A stretch of 64,000 bases of DNA, taken from positions 705,037-769,036 of the forward strand of contig VXVC01000004.1 in the NCBI GenBank assembly GCA_009836625.1, given 5' to 3'. This stretch comes from Holophagales bacterium (GTDB lineage: Bacteria; Acidobacteriota; Thermoanaerobaculia; Multivoradales; Multivoraceae). Below are positions 25,268-35,300 of this stretch, piece after piece. The notes below the pieces were generated by a model. It saw only the letters and a list, made by a program, of their open reading frames with translations. It did no database searches and had not been told where the DNA came from. Position 1 is the first letter of the stretch; each line of letters opens with the position of its first letter. Position numbers and translations under genes: made by a program.

Positions 25268-26923
25268 TCACCCGGCGCCGTCCTCGCCCGAAGCCGCGAT
25301 CATCGCCGCTACCTGTTCCGGCCGCACTCGCACGAGCAGCGGCTCGAAGGTACCGATCTCGCGGTCCAGCAGCGGCGTATGAACGTCGTCCCAGACCAGG
25401 GGTCCCGTCCTCAGAAAGGTCTCGGCCCGCCCTGCGATCGCCGGTACGACCGGCTTCAGGAACACGACCAACTGCCGGAACAGCTCGAGGCCCGTGGTGC
25501 AGACGGCCTGCACCTCCTCAGCCCGTTCCGGGTCACGCGCCGCCTCCCAGGGGCGCCGGTCGTCGATGTAGCGGTTGGCGCGGTCCGCGAGGCCAATGAT
25601 GTGGCGGAGCGCCCGGTTGTAGTCGCGACCCTCGTAGAGTTCGGCGATCTCCTCCGCTTCGGCGGCGGCGGCCGCCGCCAGCTCGGGCGCGTCGAGCGAC
25701 GCCGCCAGCCGGCCGTCGAAGTGCCGGTGCAGGAAGCCCGCGCAGCGGCTGGCGATGTTCACCACCTTGCCGACGAGATCCGAGTTCACCCGCAGGACGA
25801 AGTCCTCCAGGTTGAGGTCGATGTCGGCGAGCCCGTTGCTCAGCTTGGCCGCGATGTAGTAACGGAAAGCCTCCGGATCCAGGTGCTCCAGGTAGGTGCG
25901 CGCCATGACGAAGGTGCCGCGCGACTTCGACATCTTGGCGCCGTCGACGGTCAGGAAGCCGTGGACGAACACCGACGACGGTGTTCGGTAGCCGCCGCCG
26001 TGGAGCATCGCCGGCCAGAACAGGCAGTGGAAGTAGAGGATGTCCTTGCCGATGAAGTGGTACAGCTCGGCATCGCTGTCGGGCCCCCAGAAGTCCTCGA
26101 ACCCTACGCCGTTTCGGTCGCAGAATCGGCGGAAGGCGGCCATGTAGCCGATCGGCGCGTCGACCCAGACGTAGAAGTACTTGTTCGGGGCGTCCGGTAT
26201 CTCGAACCCGAAGTACGGCGCGTCGCGGGAGATGTCCCAGTCCCGCAGTCCGTCGTCGAACCACTCCTGGAGCTTGTTGGCGACTTCGCTCTGCAGGCGG
26301 CCATCGCCAACCCAGTCTGCCAGCAGCTCCTCGTAGTCGGAGAGGCGGAGGAACAGATGCTCGGACTCCTTCTCGACCGGCAGTGCGCCGGTGACGATCG
26401 ACCGGGGATCGATGAGGTCCGAAGGCTGGTAGGTCGAGCCGCACTCGTCGCAACTGTCGCCGTTCTGGTCCTTCGCTCCGCAGCGCGGGCACGTGCCCTT
26501 GATGAAACGATCGGGCAGGAACATCTCCCGCTCCGGGTCGTAGAACTGGCGGACCGTTCGCCGGTCGATCGATCCCCGATCACGTAACCGCCCGTAGATC
26601 TCCTCGACCAGTTCCCGGTTCTCGGGAGAGTGCGTCGTGTAGTAGTCGTCGAAGTGAATCGAGAAGCCCCGATAGTCCTCCAGGTGCTCTTCCGCCAGCC
26701 GGCCGATCAGTTCCTCGGGCGTGATTCCCTCCCGCTCGGCGCGCAGCATGATCGGCGTGCCGTGCGCATCCTCGGCGCAGACGTTGTAGCACTCCCGGCC
26801 CCGCATCCGCTGCAGCCGGCACCAGATGTCCGTCTGCACCGCCTCCACCATGTGACCCAGATGAATCGGGCCGTTGGCGTAGGGCAGGGCGTTCGTAACG
26901 AGGATGGGTCGTCGTTCAGGCAT
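25268..26923 (-). CDS. metG: Methionyl-tRNA synthetase
   Basis: The 551-residue cytoplasmic enzyme joins methionine to tRNA(Met). The class I motifs are HLGH in the N-terminus ([15 protein letters not shown]) and KMSKSRG near residue 330. The connective-peptide zinc motif is CPRCG...CDECG at about residues 142-161, a two-knuckle arrangement. The tRNA anticodon-binding helical domain follows ([15 protein letters not shown]). The protein stops without the C-terminal EMAP/Trbp111-like dimerisation domain, as in many short MetRS. It is the first gene of a minus-strand operon with the ABC ATPase (4-base gap) and the 2-hydroxyacid dehydrogenase. It diverges from the ECF sigma factor gene. Confidence 0.95.
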   Translation of the reverse strand: MPERRPILVTNALPYANGPIHLGHMVEAVQTDIWCRLQRMRGRECYNVCAEDAHGTPIMLRAEREGITPEELIGRLAEEHLEDYRGFSIHFDDYYTTHSPENRELVEEIYGRLRDRGSIDRRTVRQFYDPEREMFLPDRFIKGTCPRCGAKDQNGDSCDECGSTYQPSDLIDPRSIVTGALPVEKESEHLFLRLSDYEELLADWVGDGRLQSEVANKLQEWFDDGLRDWDISRDAPYFGFEIPDAPNKYFYVWVDAPIGYMAAFRRFCDRNGVGFEDFWGPDSDAELYHFIGKDILYFHCLFWPAMLHGGGYRTPSSVFVHGFLTVDGAKMSKSRGTFVMARTYLEHLDPEAFRYYIAAKLSNGLADIDLNLEDFVLRVNSDLVGKVVNIASRCAGFLHRHFDGRLAASLDAPELAAAAAAEAEEIAELYEGRDYNRALRHIIGLADRANRYIDDRRPWEAARDPERAEEVQAVCTTGLELFRQLVVFLKPVVPAIAGRAETFLRTGPLVWDDVHTPLLDREIGTFEPLLVRVRPEQVAAMIAASGEDGAG

Positions 26924-27053
26924 GGAGGTATCCCCCGACGCGGGCCAGGCCCGGCCGGGACGGGGAGATCGGACGGTGGATTATGCAGGATCCACGCGGG
27001 CGCGGACATTGCAACTTCGGCCGGACACCATGCGTCTTCCTGATCAGAGAACG

Positions 27054-27656
27054 ATGCCCCCTACACCCAACCCCGACCTCTTCCTCGCCCGGCGCGCCGC
27101 CGCCGGCCACGCCGATGCCTGGGCCGAGCTGATCGAGCGCTACGGTCGGCGCATCTACAACATCGCCTTTCAGTTCGCCGGCAACAGGGCCGAGGCCGAG
27201 GACCTGACCCAGGAAATCTTCCTGCGTCTCTACCGCAACCTCGACCGCTACCGAGGCGACGTGCCGCTCGCCGGCTGGACCCTCCGCCTGTCGCGCAACC
27301 TATGCGTCGACCACTACCGGCGCACCCGGACCGAGCGGCGGGCAGTCGTGGTTTCAGAGGAGATTCTGAAGCACCAGGCCGGCGACAGCGACCCGGCCGC
27401 CCGGGCGGAACGAAGGGAGAAGCTGCGCCTGATCTATGGGGCGATCGAAGAGATGCCGGAGCCCTTCGCCGAGGTTCTGATGCTCCGCGATCTGCAGGGC
27501 CTGACTTACGCGGACATCTGCACGTTTCTCGACCTGCCCGAGGGCACGATGAAGTCCAGGCTGCGACGCGCGCGGCTCGATCTGATGCGACGTGTCGATC
27601 GACAGCGCCGGAACCTCGGCGATCGGACACCGAAACGGGACGGGGCCTACCGATGA
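27054..27656 (+). CDS. ECF-type RNA polymerase sigma factor (RpoE-like)
   Basis: The start at ATG 27054 is chosen because the homology begins at DLFLARRAAAGHADAW; an in-frame ATG also exists at 27030. The protein has 200 residues. Sigma region 2 is seen in YNIAFQFAGNRAEAEDLTQEIFLRLYRNL and region 4 in YADICTFLDLPEGTMKSRLRRARLDLM, the helix-turn-helix that reads -35 elements. There is no region 3, as expected for ECF factors. Its stop overlaps the ATG of a single-pass membrane protein (ATGA), the usual position of an anti-sigma factor. It would redirect transcription in response to an envelope or other stimulus that cannot be inferred. Confidence 0.9.
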   Translation: MPPTPNPDLFLARRAAAGHADAWAELIERYGRRIYNIAFQFAGNRAEAEDLTQEIFLRLYRNLDRYRGDVPLAGWTLRLSRNLCVDHYRRTRTERRAVVVSEEILKHQAGDSDPAARAERREKLRLIYGAIEEMPEPFAEVLMLRDLQGLTYADICTFLDLPEGTMKSRLRRARLDLMRRVDRQRRNLGDRTPKRDGAYR

Positions 27657-28315
27657 GCCGCGACGAACGGCAAGCCGGAGGGCTGGGCTCCGACCTCCCC
27701 CTTCCGGAGGAACTCCGCCGGGGGCTTCTCGAGATCGCGGTGGGAGAACACCTGGACCGCGACGGCGAGGCGCGCACGGCCGAACTCGAGTCGGTTCACT
27801 GGCCCCGCCTCGAGCCTTCCGCCGCGCTGATGGAACGGCTGCTCGCGATCCCGGTGCGCCCCAGCCGCCTGACGACTCCCCATGCCTGGCGTGGACCGGG
27901 CCTCACGATCGCCGCGAGCTACCTGCTCGCCGTCGCTCTGACCCTGGCCCTGGGCGATCCGCTCTCCTTCGGCCGCAGAGCGTCGTCGGAGTTCCGCGCG
28001 GTCGCCGGTGAGCGCCTCCTCGAACCGGCGTCGCGCGCCGGGGCGTCAATTCACACCGAACTCAGTCAGCGGCTCGGACGGCTCCAGGGGAGCTGGCCCG
28101 CAACCGGGTTCCTCAGAGAACCCCTCGACCTGCCGACTGGCCGTGTCAGCGCCTGGTTTCGCGGCGCCGTCGACTCTTCGTCCGCCGCGTTCAACGGTCT
28201 GGCCGATCTGCTCCCGTTCGCCGACAGCGGCAACGGAGACGAATCACCCGCAACGAACCGATCGAGCCCCAACCGACCGCAAAGTCGCGACGATCGAGAG
28301 AGGACCTTCGCATGA
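27653..28315 (+). CDS. Single-pass membrane protein, candidate anti-sigma factor
   Basis: The 220-residue protein has an acidic N-terminal part (about residues 1-85), one hydrophobic segment (GLTIAASYLLAVALTLALG, about 86-104) and a 115-residue C-terminal part that would face the periplasm. I recognise no conserved domain, and no zinc anti-sigma (HxxxCxxC) motif is present. The case for an anti-sigma function is positional only: its ATG overlaps the stop of the ECF sigma gene, and the topology fits a membrane-tethered regulator. Its own stop overlaps the next ATG, so the three genes are coupled. Confidence 0.55.
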   Translation: MSRDERQAGGLGSDLPLPEELRRGLLEIAVGEHLDRDGEARTAELESVHWPRLEPSAALMERLLAIPVRPSRLTTPHAWRGPGLTIAASYLLAVALTLALGDPLSFGRRASSEFRAVAGERLLEPASRAGASIHTELSQRLGRLQGSWPATGFLREPLDLPTGRVSAWFRGAVDSSSAAFNGLADLLPFADSGNGDESPATNRSSPNRPQSRDDRERTFA

Positions 28316-28872
28316 TGACCGAACCCGACCAGGCTGCAAGCCAGACTCCCGGCGAGGCTCCGCCTCCGCCACCAGGCGCGTCCGCCTCGCAGCGCGGCTT
28401 GACCGCCAGGCACGTCGTAAGCGTGGTTCTCGCCCTCTTCCCTGGCCTGGGCCACGTCTACAACGGGCTTTACCAGCGCGGCATCGTGCTCTTCCTGCTC
28501 GCCGTGACGTCGATCTACCTCGCCACGGAAGAGGGGCTGATGGGCATGGTCGTGGCCTTCGTGTGGCTCTTCAACATCATCGACGCCTACCGTCAGGCGT
28601 CCCTGATCGAGCAGGGTCACGGACCCGACCTCGGCGTCCAGGACGCCGCGAAGGCGCCCCCGGCCGGACAGCTCGCCCTTCTCGGAGGCGCCGGGCTCTT
28701 CGTGCTCGGCTTTCTCCTCCTCCTCGACCACACGTTCGGCTACGACATGGACCGGGTCTGGGAGTTCTGGCCCCTAGGTCTGCTCGCGGTCGGCGCCTGG
28801 CTGATGATCGGCGCCTACCTGCAGTGGCGCCGGAACCGGCCCGAGGCCGGGTCAGACGAGTTCGGCCCGTAG
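28312..28872 (+). CDS. Small polytopic membrane protein, TM2/DUF5683-like
   Basis: The 186-residue protein has a Pro-rich cytoplasmic N-terminus (residues 1-28) and then about four to five hydrophobic segments. The motif FPGLGHVYNGLYQRGIVLFLL resembles the GlGxfYlGr...G turn of TM2-domain proteins, and NIIDAYRQA is a common end of that domain. Function is unknown. It is the third gene of the sigma-factor operon. Its last 21 bases overlap, tail to tail, the 3' end of the LLM oxidoreductase gene on the other strand. Confidence 0.6.
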   Translation: MMTEPDQAASQTPGEAPPPPPGASASQRGLTARHVVSVVLALFPGLGHVYNGLYQRGIVLFLLAVTSIYLATEEGLMGMVVAFVWLFNIIDAYRQASLIEQGHGPDLGVQDAAKAPPAGQLALLGGAGLFVLGFLLLLDHTFGYDMDRVWEFWPLGLLAVGAWLMIGAYLQWRRNRPEAGSDEFGP

Positions 28873-29775
28873 CTTCTCGTGCAGCGCGGCCGCGCCGTCG
28901 ATCATCGCGTCGACCGTTCGGGCACCGGCCAGGAACAGGCCGGTCAGGTTCAGCGCCACGCCATCGAATCCCATCTCGCCGAGCCTCGCGGCGGCCGCGG
29001 CGACCCGGTCGGGCTCCGTGTAGAAGGTCCGGTCGCTCTCGTTGCCGGGCCGCGGCGGCGGTGACACCTGAGCCTGGAACCCGAGCGCCGATGGGTCCCG
29101 ACCGGCCTCCTCGGCGTGCCGGCGCACGGTGGCGATGGCCTGATCGCCGTTCTCGAACAGCTCCGGCGAAGCGACTCCCATCCAGCCGTCCGCGAGCCGG
29201 CCGGCGCGACGAAGCGCCGCCTCGCTGTGGCCGCCGATCCAGATCGGCAGCGCGGCGCCACGCGGCGGTTTCGGCTCCATCGCCATCGCCTCGACCCGGT
29301 AGAACTCGCCCTCGAAGTCGATCGGATCCTGGCTCCAGCAGGCTCGAAGCACCTCGATCGCCTCGTCCATGCGGCGACCGCGGTTCCTGAAGTTCTGGCC
29401 CAGGGCCTCGTACTCCGACTCCTGCCAGCCGACGCCGAGTCCCAGCCGCAGGCGACCGCCGGAGAGCGTGTCCAGCGTCGCCGCCTGCTTCGCCGTCAGC
29501 ACGGGATCCCGCTGCGGCAGGACGAGGACCTCGGTGCCGAGCCCGACCCGGGAAGTGCAGGCCGCCATGTAGCCCAGAGTCGCGAACGCCTCCATGATCG
29601 GCATCTTGGCCGGGTAGCGGTTCTTCTCCCGACCGTCCGTGTCGTGGCCCATGACCACGTGGTCGAAGATGTCAAGCTGATCGAAGCCGATCTCGTCCAT
29701 CGCCGTCGCCAATCGGGCGACGGCCTCCGGACCCTCGCGGTACACGACACTCGGGAACTCCACGGCGAGCTTCAT
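28852..29775 (-). CDS. LLM-class (luciferase-like) F420-dependent oxidoreductase
   Basis: ATG 29775 (MKLAVEFPS) is preceded by an AGGAGG Shine-Dalgarno sequence eight bases upstream, which decides the start; the product has 307 residues. The luciferase-like barrel is seen in GFDQLDIFDHVVMG, VGLGTEVLVLPQRDPVLTAKQAATLD, SGGRLRLGLGVGWQESEYEALG and PIWIGGHSEAALRR. Such enzymes use F420 (or FMN) for hydride transfer; the cofactor cannot be decided from sequence alone. It follows the SDR gene on the same strand after about 47 bases, so the two may act on the same class of compound. Confidence 0.85.
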   Translation of the reverse strand: MKLAVEFPSVVYREGPEAVARLATAMDEIGFDQLDIFDHVVMGHDTDGREKNRYPAKMPIMEAFATLGYMAACTSRVGLGTEVLVLPQRDPVLTAKQAATLDTLSGGRLRLGLGVGWQESEYEALGQNFRNRGRRMDEAIEVLRACWSQDPIDFEGEFYRVEAMAMEPKPPRGAALPIWIGGHSEAALRRAGRLADGWMGVASPELFENGDQAIATVRRHAEEAGRDPSALGFQAQVSPPPRPGNESDRTFYTEPDRVAAAAARLGEMGFDGVALNLTGLFLAGARTVDAMIDGAAALHEKLRAELV

Positions 29776-29822
29776 CTTCAGGGACCTCCTCGCGAAATGG
29801 CAGTCGCAGCAGGGCGGCGGCG

Positions 29823-30596
29823 TCAGGCGCCTGCCAGGAATCGTTCGCGAAGCCGCCTCATGCCGTTGAGCCAGCGATCGTAGTCCGCGGTCTTGCGGCG
29901 CATGTACTCCTGGACCTGCGGGTGCGGCAGGATGAGGAAGCGCTCCTGTTCGATCGCGCGCACGACGATCTCCGCAACCTCTTCGGCCTCCATCATCCCG
30001 TCGACGCCGGCCACTCCCGGACCGCCGGCCGTCATCGCGGTGCGCACCGCCTGCGGACACAAAACCGACACGCGAATGCCCTCGTGGCCGTGCGTGATGG
30101 CAATCCACTCCGCCAGGGCGACCGCCGCGTGCTTGGTCACCGCGTACGGCGCCGATCCAATCTGCGAGAGCAGGCCCGCAGCCGAGGAGGTGCTCGCGAT
30201 GTAGCCCTCGCCCCGCTCGATCATCTTCGGCAGCACCGCGCGGGCCGCGTAGATGTGAGACATCACGTTGATGTCCCAGATGTTCTGCCAGCCGTCGTCG
30301 CTCACCTCGACGCCGCCCATCGTGCCGATGCCCGCGTTGGAGAAGATGAGGTCGACGTCGCCGAAGGCGGCCTCGGCCCGGGCGACCATGTGCTGAACCT
30401 GCTGCTCCACCGCCACATCCACGGTGACCGCGATGGCGCCCTCGCCAATCTCCTCGGCCACCGCCGCAGCTCCGTCTCCATCACGATCGGCGACCACCAC
30501 TCCCCTGGCGCCGCCTGCGGCGAACCGCCGGCACAGCGCCCTGCCGATGCCACTGGCGCCGCCGGTGACGACGCAGTTCCTGCCCTGTATCTCCAT
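29823..30596 (-). CDS. Short-chain dehydrogenase/reductase
   Basis: The 257-residue enzyme has the SDR cofactor motif TGGASGIG (residues 11-18), the NAG-type motif (FSNAGIGTMGG) and the catalytic YAVTKHA (YxxxK, about residue 152) with an upstream Ser in ASTSSAAG. The Asp in VVVADRDGDG suggests a preference for NAD(H). It is a soluble oxidoreductase of a hydroxy or keto compound; the substrate is not determinable. A TACGAT box lies 9 bases upstream of its start. It is the first gene of a two-gene minus-strand unit with the LLM oxidoreductase. Confidence 0.87.
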   Translation of the reverse strand: MEIQGRNCVVTGGASGIGRALCRRFAAGGARGVVVADRDGDGAAAVAEEIGEGAIAVTVDVAVEQQVQHMVARAEAAFGDVDLIFSNAGIGTMGGVEVSDDGWQNIWDINVMSHIYAARAVLPKMIERGEGYIASTSSAAGLLSQIGSAPYAVTKHAAVALAEWIAITHGHEGIRVSVLCPQAVRTAMTAGGPGVAGVDGMMEAEEVAEIVVRAIEQERFLILPHPQVQEYMRRKTADYDRWLNGMRRLRERFLAGA

Positions 30597-30605
30597 GGGC
30601 CGGCG

Positions 30606-30611
30606 ATCGTA
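30606..30611 (-). promoter_or_regulatory. Predicted -10 box of the SDR gene
   Basis: On the minus strand the sequence reads TTGCTACGATCGCCGG, ending 9 bases before the SDR start codon. The same GCTAYGATC string occurs upstream of rpmB (44311-44316) and of the second LLM gene (57506-57511), which supports a shared housekeeping -10 motif. The spacing implies a very short or absent leader. Confidence 0.4.
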
Positions 30612-30708
30612 GCAACTTGTGGAGCAGGCCTGTTCCCCGTGTATCAGCGCGGCGCGGACGCCGCGACTCTACTGCTAGAGTCACCGCCCTGACCGGCGCC
30701 GCAGCTCG

Positions 30709-31863
30709 ATGACCGCAGACCAACTATCGCTGCACCGGCAGTTACTGAAGGGCCTCGAAGAGGAGGTCTACACCGGCACCGCCGACGGCCACGTGCTGCC
30801 GCTCTCCGCCCAGGTCAAGGAGGCGATGGACGGCTACACGACGGAGCCGGACGGCCGGAACGTCGAGTTCACGACCGCGCCCTACCGGAGCTACCAGGTC
30901 CTGATCGACCGCCTGATGGCGAAGCGCTGCGCCCTGCGGCGCTACCTGGAGGCCGAGCACGGCTGTACCCTGGTGCCGGGCGGCGCGTTATCCCTGGCCG
31001 ACCCCGACTCCTTCCACTTCTCCGACCCGAACAACCCCTACTACCGCTACATCCGGGACGCCTACGGCAACCGCGTAGTCACCGCTTCCACGCACATCAA
31101 CCTCGGGATCGACGAACCGGACGAGCTGCTCCGTGCCTACCGCGTGTTGCGGCTCGAAGCGGCGCTCTTCCTGGCCCTGACCGCCGCGTCGCCCTTTCTC
31201 GCCGGCAAACCGACCGGCCACCACTCGAGTCGCTGGCTTCGCTTCCCGCTGACCCCGGAACGGGTGCCGTTCTTCCCGGACGCCGCCACACTCGCGGTCT
31301 GGATGGACGAACAGCTTGAGAGCGGCACGATGCAGAACCAACGGCACCTGTGGCTCGGCATCCGGCCGAACGGACCGGCGACTCCACGGGTCCTGGACCG
31401 TCTGGAACTCCGGATCTGCGACCGGATCAGCGACCCCCATGTCCTGCAGGCGGTCACCGCGCTCTACGAGGCCCGGGTCTGGCAGGTGCTGGAACAGCCC
31501 GACCTCGATCCGCTGCGCGACCAGTCCTCACCGGAACTCGAGGCGCTGGCCGCCGGCAACGAGCGCGCCGCGGGCACGAAGAGCCTCGACGCGGTCGGCG
31601 TGAACTGGGTCGACGGCCGATCGCTCACGTTCCGCGACTGGGTTCGCCACCTGCTCGACGATGTCGCCGAGACGGCGGATCGTCACGGCTTCGCCCCGCT
31701 GCTCGAACCGATCGAAGGGGTGCTCACTCAGGGCAACCCGGCGATCCAGTGGCTGCGTCGCGTGGATCAGGGGGCGACGCCCCAGCAGGTCATCCAGGAG
31801 GCGATCGTCGAGCTGGCGGCGCTGGACCGGGAGTTCGATCCGAGCTGCCCCCTGGTCGCCTGA
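30709..31863 (+). CDS. gshA: Glutamate-cysteine ligase, cyanobacterial type
   Basis: The 384-residue protein belongs to the GCS2 ATP-grasp-like ligases. The N-terminal segment LLKGLEEEVYTGTADG, then EPDGRNVEFTTAPYRSYQVLI and LVPGGALSL, closely follow the pattern of cyanobacterial GshA (TIGR02048 type), and the length agrees. It makes gamma-glutamylcysteine from glutamate, cysteine and ATP, the first step to glutathione. No gshB is visible in the window, so the final thiol could be glutathione made elsewhere or gamma-glutamylcysteine itself. It diverges from the SDR gene. Confidence 0.85.
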   Translation: MTADQLSLHRQLLKGLEEEVYTGTADGHVLPLSAQVKEAMDGYTTEPDGRNVEFTTAPYRSYQVLIDRLMAKRCALRRYLEAEHGCTLVPGGALSLADPDSFHFSDPNNPYYRYIRDAYGNRVVTASTHINLGIDEPDELLRAYRVLRLEAALFLALTAASPFLAGKPTGHHSSRWLRFPLTPERVPFFPDAATLAVWMDEQLESGTMQNQRHLWLGIRPNGPATPRVLDRLELRICDRISDPHVLQAVTALYEARVWQVLEQPDLDPLRDQSSPELEALAAGNERAAGTKSLDAVGVNWVDGRSLTFRDWVRHLLDDVAETADRHGFAPLLEPIEGVLTQGNPAIQWLRRVDQGATPQQVIQEAIVELAALDREFDPSCPLVA

Positions 31864-31880
31864 CGGCAGTCCGCGCCAGA

Positions 31881-32360
31881 TCAGCCGCCTAGCCGGGCGT
31901 AGCGGCCGCCGTAGAACAGGAGCGGCTCCGCGTCGCGCAGCCGTTCGCCGGCGACCACGTCTCCGATCACGATGATGTGATCGCCGCCATCGATCCGCTC
32001 CGCGATCCGGCACTCGAGATGGGCCAGCGCATTCTCGATCAGGGGCTCACCCAGGCTTCCCTGCCGGAAGGCGACGCCCAGCAGCGAGCCCGCCGCCGGC
32101 GCGGTCGTCCGAGCGAACGTGTTCGAGATCTCCTCCTGGTCGGACGCCAGGATGCTGAGGCCGAAGGCCTCCGCCCGCAGCATCTGCCGGTAGCAATTCG
32201 ACTCCCGGTCCACGCACACGAGAAGCTGCAGCGGTTCGAGCGACAGCGAGCAGACGGCGTTCGCCGTCATTCCGTGGAGCCTGCCGTCCACGTTCGTCGT
32301 CACGACCGTGACGCCGGTCGCGAACTGTCCGATCAGGCTTCGATACGTATCGCGATCCAA
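31881..32360 (-). CDS. Flavin reductase-like FMN-binding protein
   Basis: The 159-residue protein starts at TTG 32360, 3 bases after the stop of the metalloprotease gene. It shows the flavin-reductase (HpaC/NtaB-like) pattern: YRSLIGQFATGVTVVTT, HGMTANAVCSLSLEPLQLLVCVD, GLSILASDQEEIS and DHIIVIGDVVAGE. It would reduce free FMN or FAD with NAD(P)H for a partner oxygenase, or be a flavoprotein in its own right. No oxygenase is adjacent. The TTG start has no strong ribosome-binding site apart from GAAAG, so reinitiation after the upstream stop is likely. Confidence 0.82.
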   Translation of the reverse strand: MDRDTYRSLIGQFATGVTVVTTNVDGRLHGMTANAVCSLSLEPLQLLVCVDRESNCYRQMLRAEAFGLSILASDQEEISNTFARTTAPAAGSLLGVAFRQGSLGEPLIENALAHLECRIAERIDGGDHIIVIGDVVAGERLRDAEPLLFYGGRYARLGG

Positions 32361-32363
32361 CTT

Positions 32364-35300
32364 TCAAAACGCCTCGATGTCGATCTCGCCACAGATGCTC
32401 CCCGGCTCGTTGCTGTAGCTAGCTTCGCTACCGGTTGCCGTGTCCGTGACCGTGATCGTGTACTCCACGTCCGAGAGGCCTCCGTAAAGGAACCAGAACC
32501 TGTCGTTCACCTCGCGACCGTCCAGCATCTTCACCGCCAGCTCGACGTTCGAGCGGCTGAAGAACCAGAAGAAGCCCGTCTTTCCCGTCGTCAGCGACGG
32601 AATCACGCTGGCGGCCTGTGGCATGTCCGCATCGACGTTCGGGTCGATGAACTCGACCTCGACCGAGAACCGGTCGTCGAGCAGGCACAGCCGCTCGTCA
32701 GTCGAATCGCAGTGACGTGAGCCGTCGCTCGCCAGGTCGATACCGGACACGTCGAGAGACGCCACGTTCATCCGCAGCAGGTCGAAGCCCGGGCGGCCCG
32801 CGATGGAGTCGGCCGTACCGGAAAGCACCGTCCCGCCGGTCGAATCGCTGAACGCCAGAAGGTCCTTCTGGCCGCAGACTTCCTTCGGCGGGTTGTGGTA
32901 CGTCCGCCGCCCGCCCGACTCCGCGTCTCTCACCGTGATCCAGTACTCGACGTCGGACAGCGCGCCGAAGAAGACCCAGTAGCTGCCGTTGGTCGTGCGT
33001 CCGTCGAGGACCTTGACGATCAGCTCGATGTTCCCGGAATCAAAGAACCAGAACAGGCCGGACTCGTCCGAGATGTCGACCGGCACGGCCGTGCCCGCAC
33101 CGAACTCCTCCAGCACGTCCGGCTTGCTCCAGTGCGTCCTCACCTCGAAGCGTCCGTCATGGAGACAGAGATAGTCGGCCCCCTGCCGGCAAGCGCCCCG
33201 GAAGGCACCGGTAGTGACACTGGCCTCCGGAGAGTAGTCCGCCGCTCCGGACCGAAGCCGAAACGTGTAAGGCGTCTCGGGCTCCAGCGCGACGACCGTC
33301 GTGCCTCCAGCGGTCGGTTCGACCATCGCCACCTCGATCCAGCCGCTCGCCGGGTTCCGCGCCTCGACGGCGAGGTTTCCACGCGCCGCTCGTGTCCACC
33401 TGCCGGTCCAGGACAGGTCGACCGAGGTCTCGCCCGATGGAAGGACCATCAGCCCACCATCCTCCTGTCCCGGCGGGTCGCCGCTCGGTGCCGGCATCCC
33501 CCTGACCGTGTTGCTGGCGCGCGAGTAACCCGAGTCGTCGTAGGCGAACACACGGTAGTCGATGTCTTCACTGCGGTCGAGGGCAAAGGACGTGGCGCCT
33601 GCCGGAACCAGGGCGACCCGCGTCCAGCGGCCGCCACCTACCACGGTCGTGTCCTGCGTGTCGTACTCGGGTCGCGACTGGATCTCGAAGCCGGTCTCCC
33701 CACGTGAGTTGTCCTTCCAGGTCAGTCCGGCGCCGCCACCCTCGACTCCCCAGTCGAGCCCGGTCGGCGCCGCCGGGCCGCGGTCCGCCGCCCCCAATCC
33801 CAACCTCGTGAAGCTGCGCTCGCCAAGCCCCGCCTCGTTGTACGGCAGAACGAAGAAGATGTAGTTGCCGCCGCGGGCCAGCCCCTCGATCTCGAGCGAT
33901 TCGCTGTTGGCATCGGCCTCGAACAGGCCATACCAACCCGAGACGAAGGCCAACACCCGGAAGCCTGTTTCGTCGGACGAGTTGTCCTGCCAGGTCAAGC
34001 GAGCGGAGGTGGCGCCTGTCGCCCTCGCGGTCAGGCCGGAGACGGGCCGGGGGCCCCGCAGCGGCGGCGACCGGAGGATGAGCGACCCTCTGCTGGCGGA
34101 AGTGCCGGTGGTGCCGTGTGCATAGACCCGAACGCTGTAGGTGATGTCCGGGAAGAGGCTCGTCAGGAGGGTCGACTCACTGTCCGCAGAGACGAACTTT
34201 CGGCGCTGCAGCACTCCCCGGTACAGGAGCTGAACCTCGAAGCGAGCTTCGTCGTCCGAGTTGTCGACCCAGCTCACGCGGGCCGAGTTCGTCCCCGTGC
34301 GGATGGGATCCTGCTCGGCGACCGGGCGCCAGGCGAGTCCCGACGGCGGAGCCGGCTCCGCGCCCGGAACCGCCAGCGTGACCGTGCTGCTTCTCGCTGA
34401 GTAGGTGCTTTCCCCACTGACCGCCCTGACGAAGAAGAAGTAACGGGTACCCGCCCCGGCCACTGGCAGGTCGAGGATCGCCGACCTCCGCTCCTCGAAC
34501 CGTCGCGTCCACGGTTCCCCCGTTTCGCCCCACTGCCAGAACGTCACTTCGTAGCCATCGGCGTCGGGTGCGTTGTCCTGCCACAACAGCCGCACCGAGA
34601 TATCGTCGGCCATCCGGACCACGAGGTTCGTCGGCGCCGCGGGAGCGTTCTCCGGCAGGGGTTCAACGGAGTCTCCGTAGTGGACGCCTATGTGGATGCT
34701 CTCGCGCAGGGCCCGTTCGTTCTCCCGTTCGTTGGCGATGCCGATCACCCGGCCCTGCGGCTTGACGCGCACGCTCGACAGGTACGGTTCGCCCTGGCCG
34801 GTGTAGCTCATGATCGTCCCGACGTTCGGGATGCGATCGAGATTGCCGTGCCCGAAGGCATACGGCCTGAAAGCGGTCCGCGGAGAACCGCCGTTCGCGG
34901 GGTCATGGTGAGCGCCCAGCCCGTGGCCGATTTCGTGGGCGAAGATCGGTCCATCGTCGGAACAGCCGTTCGAGGTCCAACCGTAGGCGAACTCCGAGAA
35001 CTCCTCGGCCGTCTCGTCGCGAAACAGAAGGTAGTGCTGTCCACAGGCGCCTCCAAGCGCCCAGGGAGACTCCCCGGTGAAGAGATGAACCAGATCGGCG
35101 CCGTGCTCCCGTCGCAGGCGCAGCGCCTCCCCGTCGTACCGCAACTGCGTGATGATCGAAGTTCCGTACAGACCGTCGCCGTCTCTGCCGACACGGTCCA
35201 GCCCCGAGAGCTGGGCCATGTGGACGATTCTCGCGCTCACCCCTACGTTGCCGTTCCGCAGGACCATGTTCAGGTAGTCGCCGGCGCTTCGAATCGCCGC

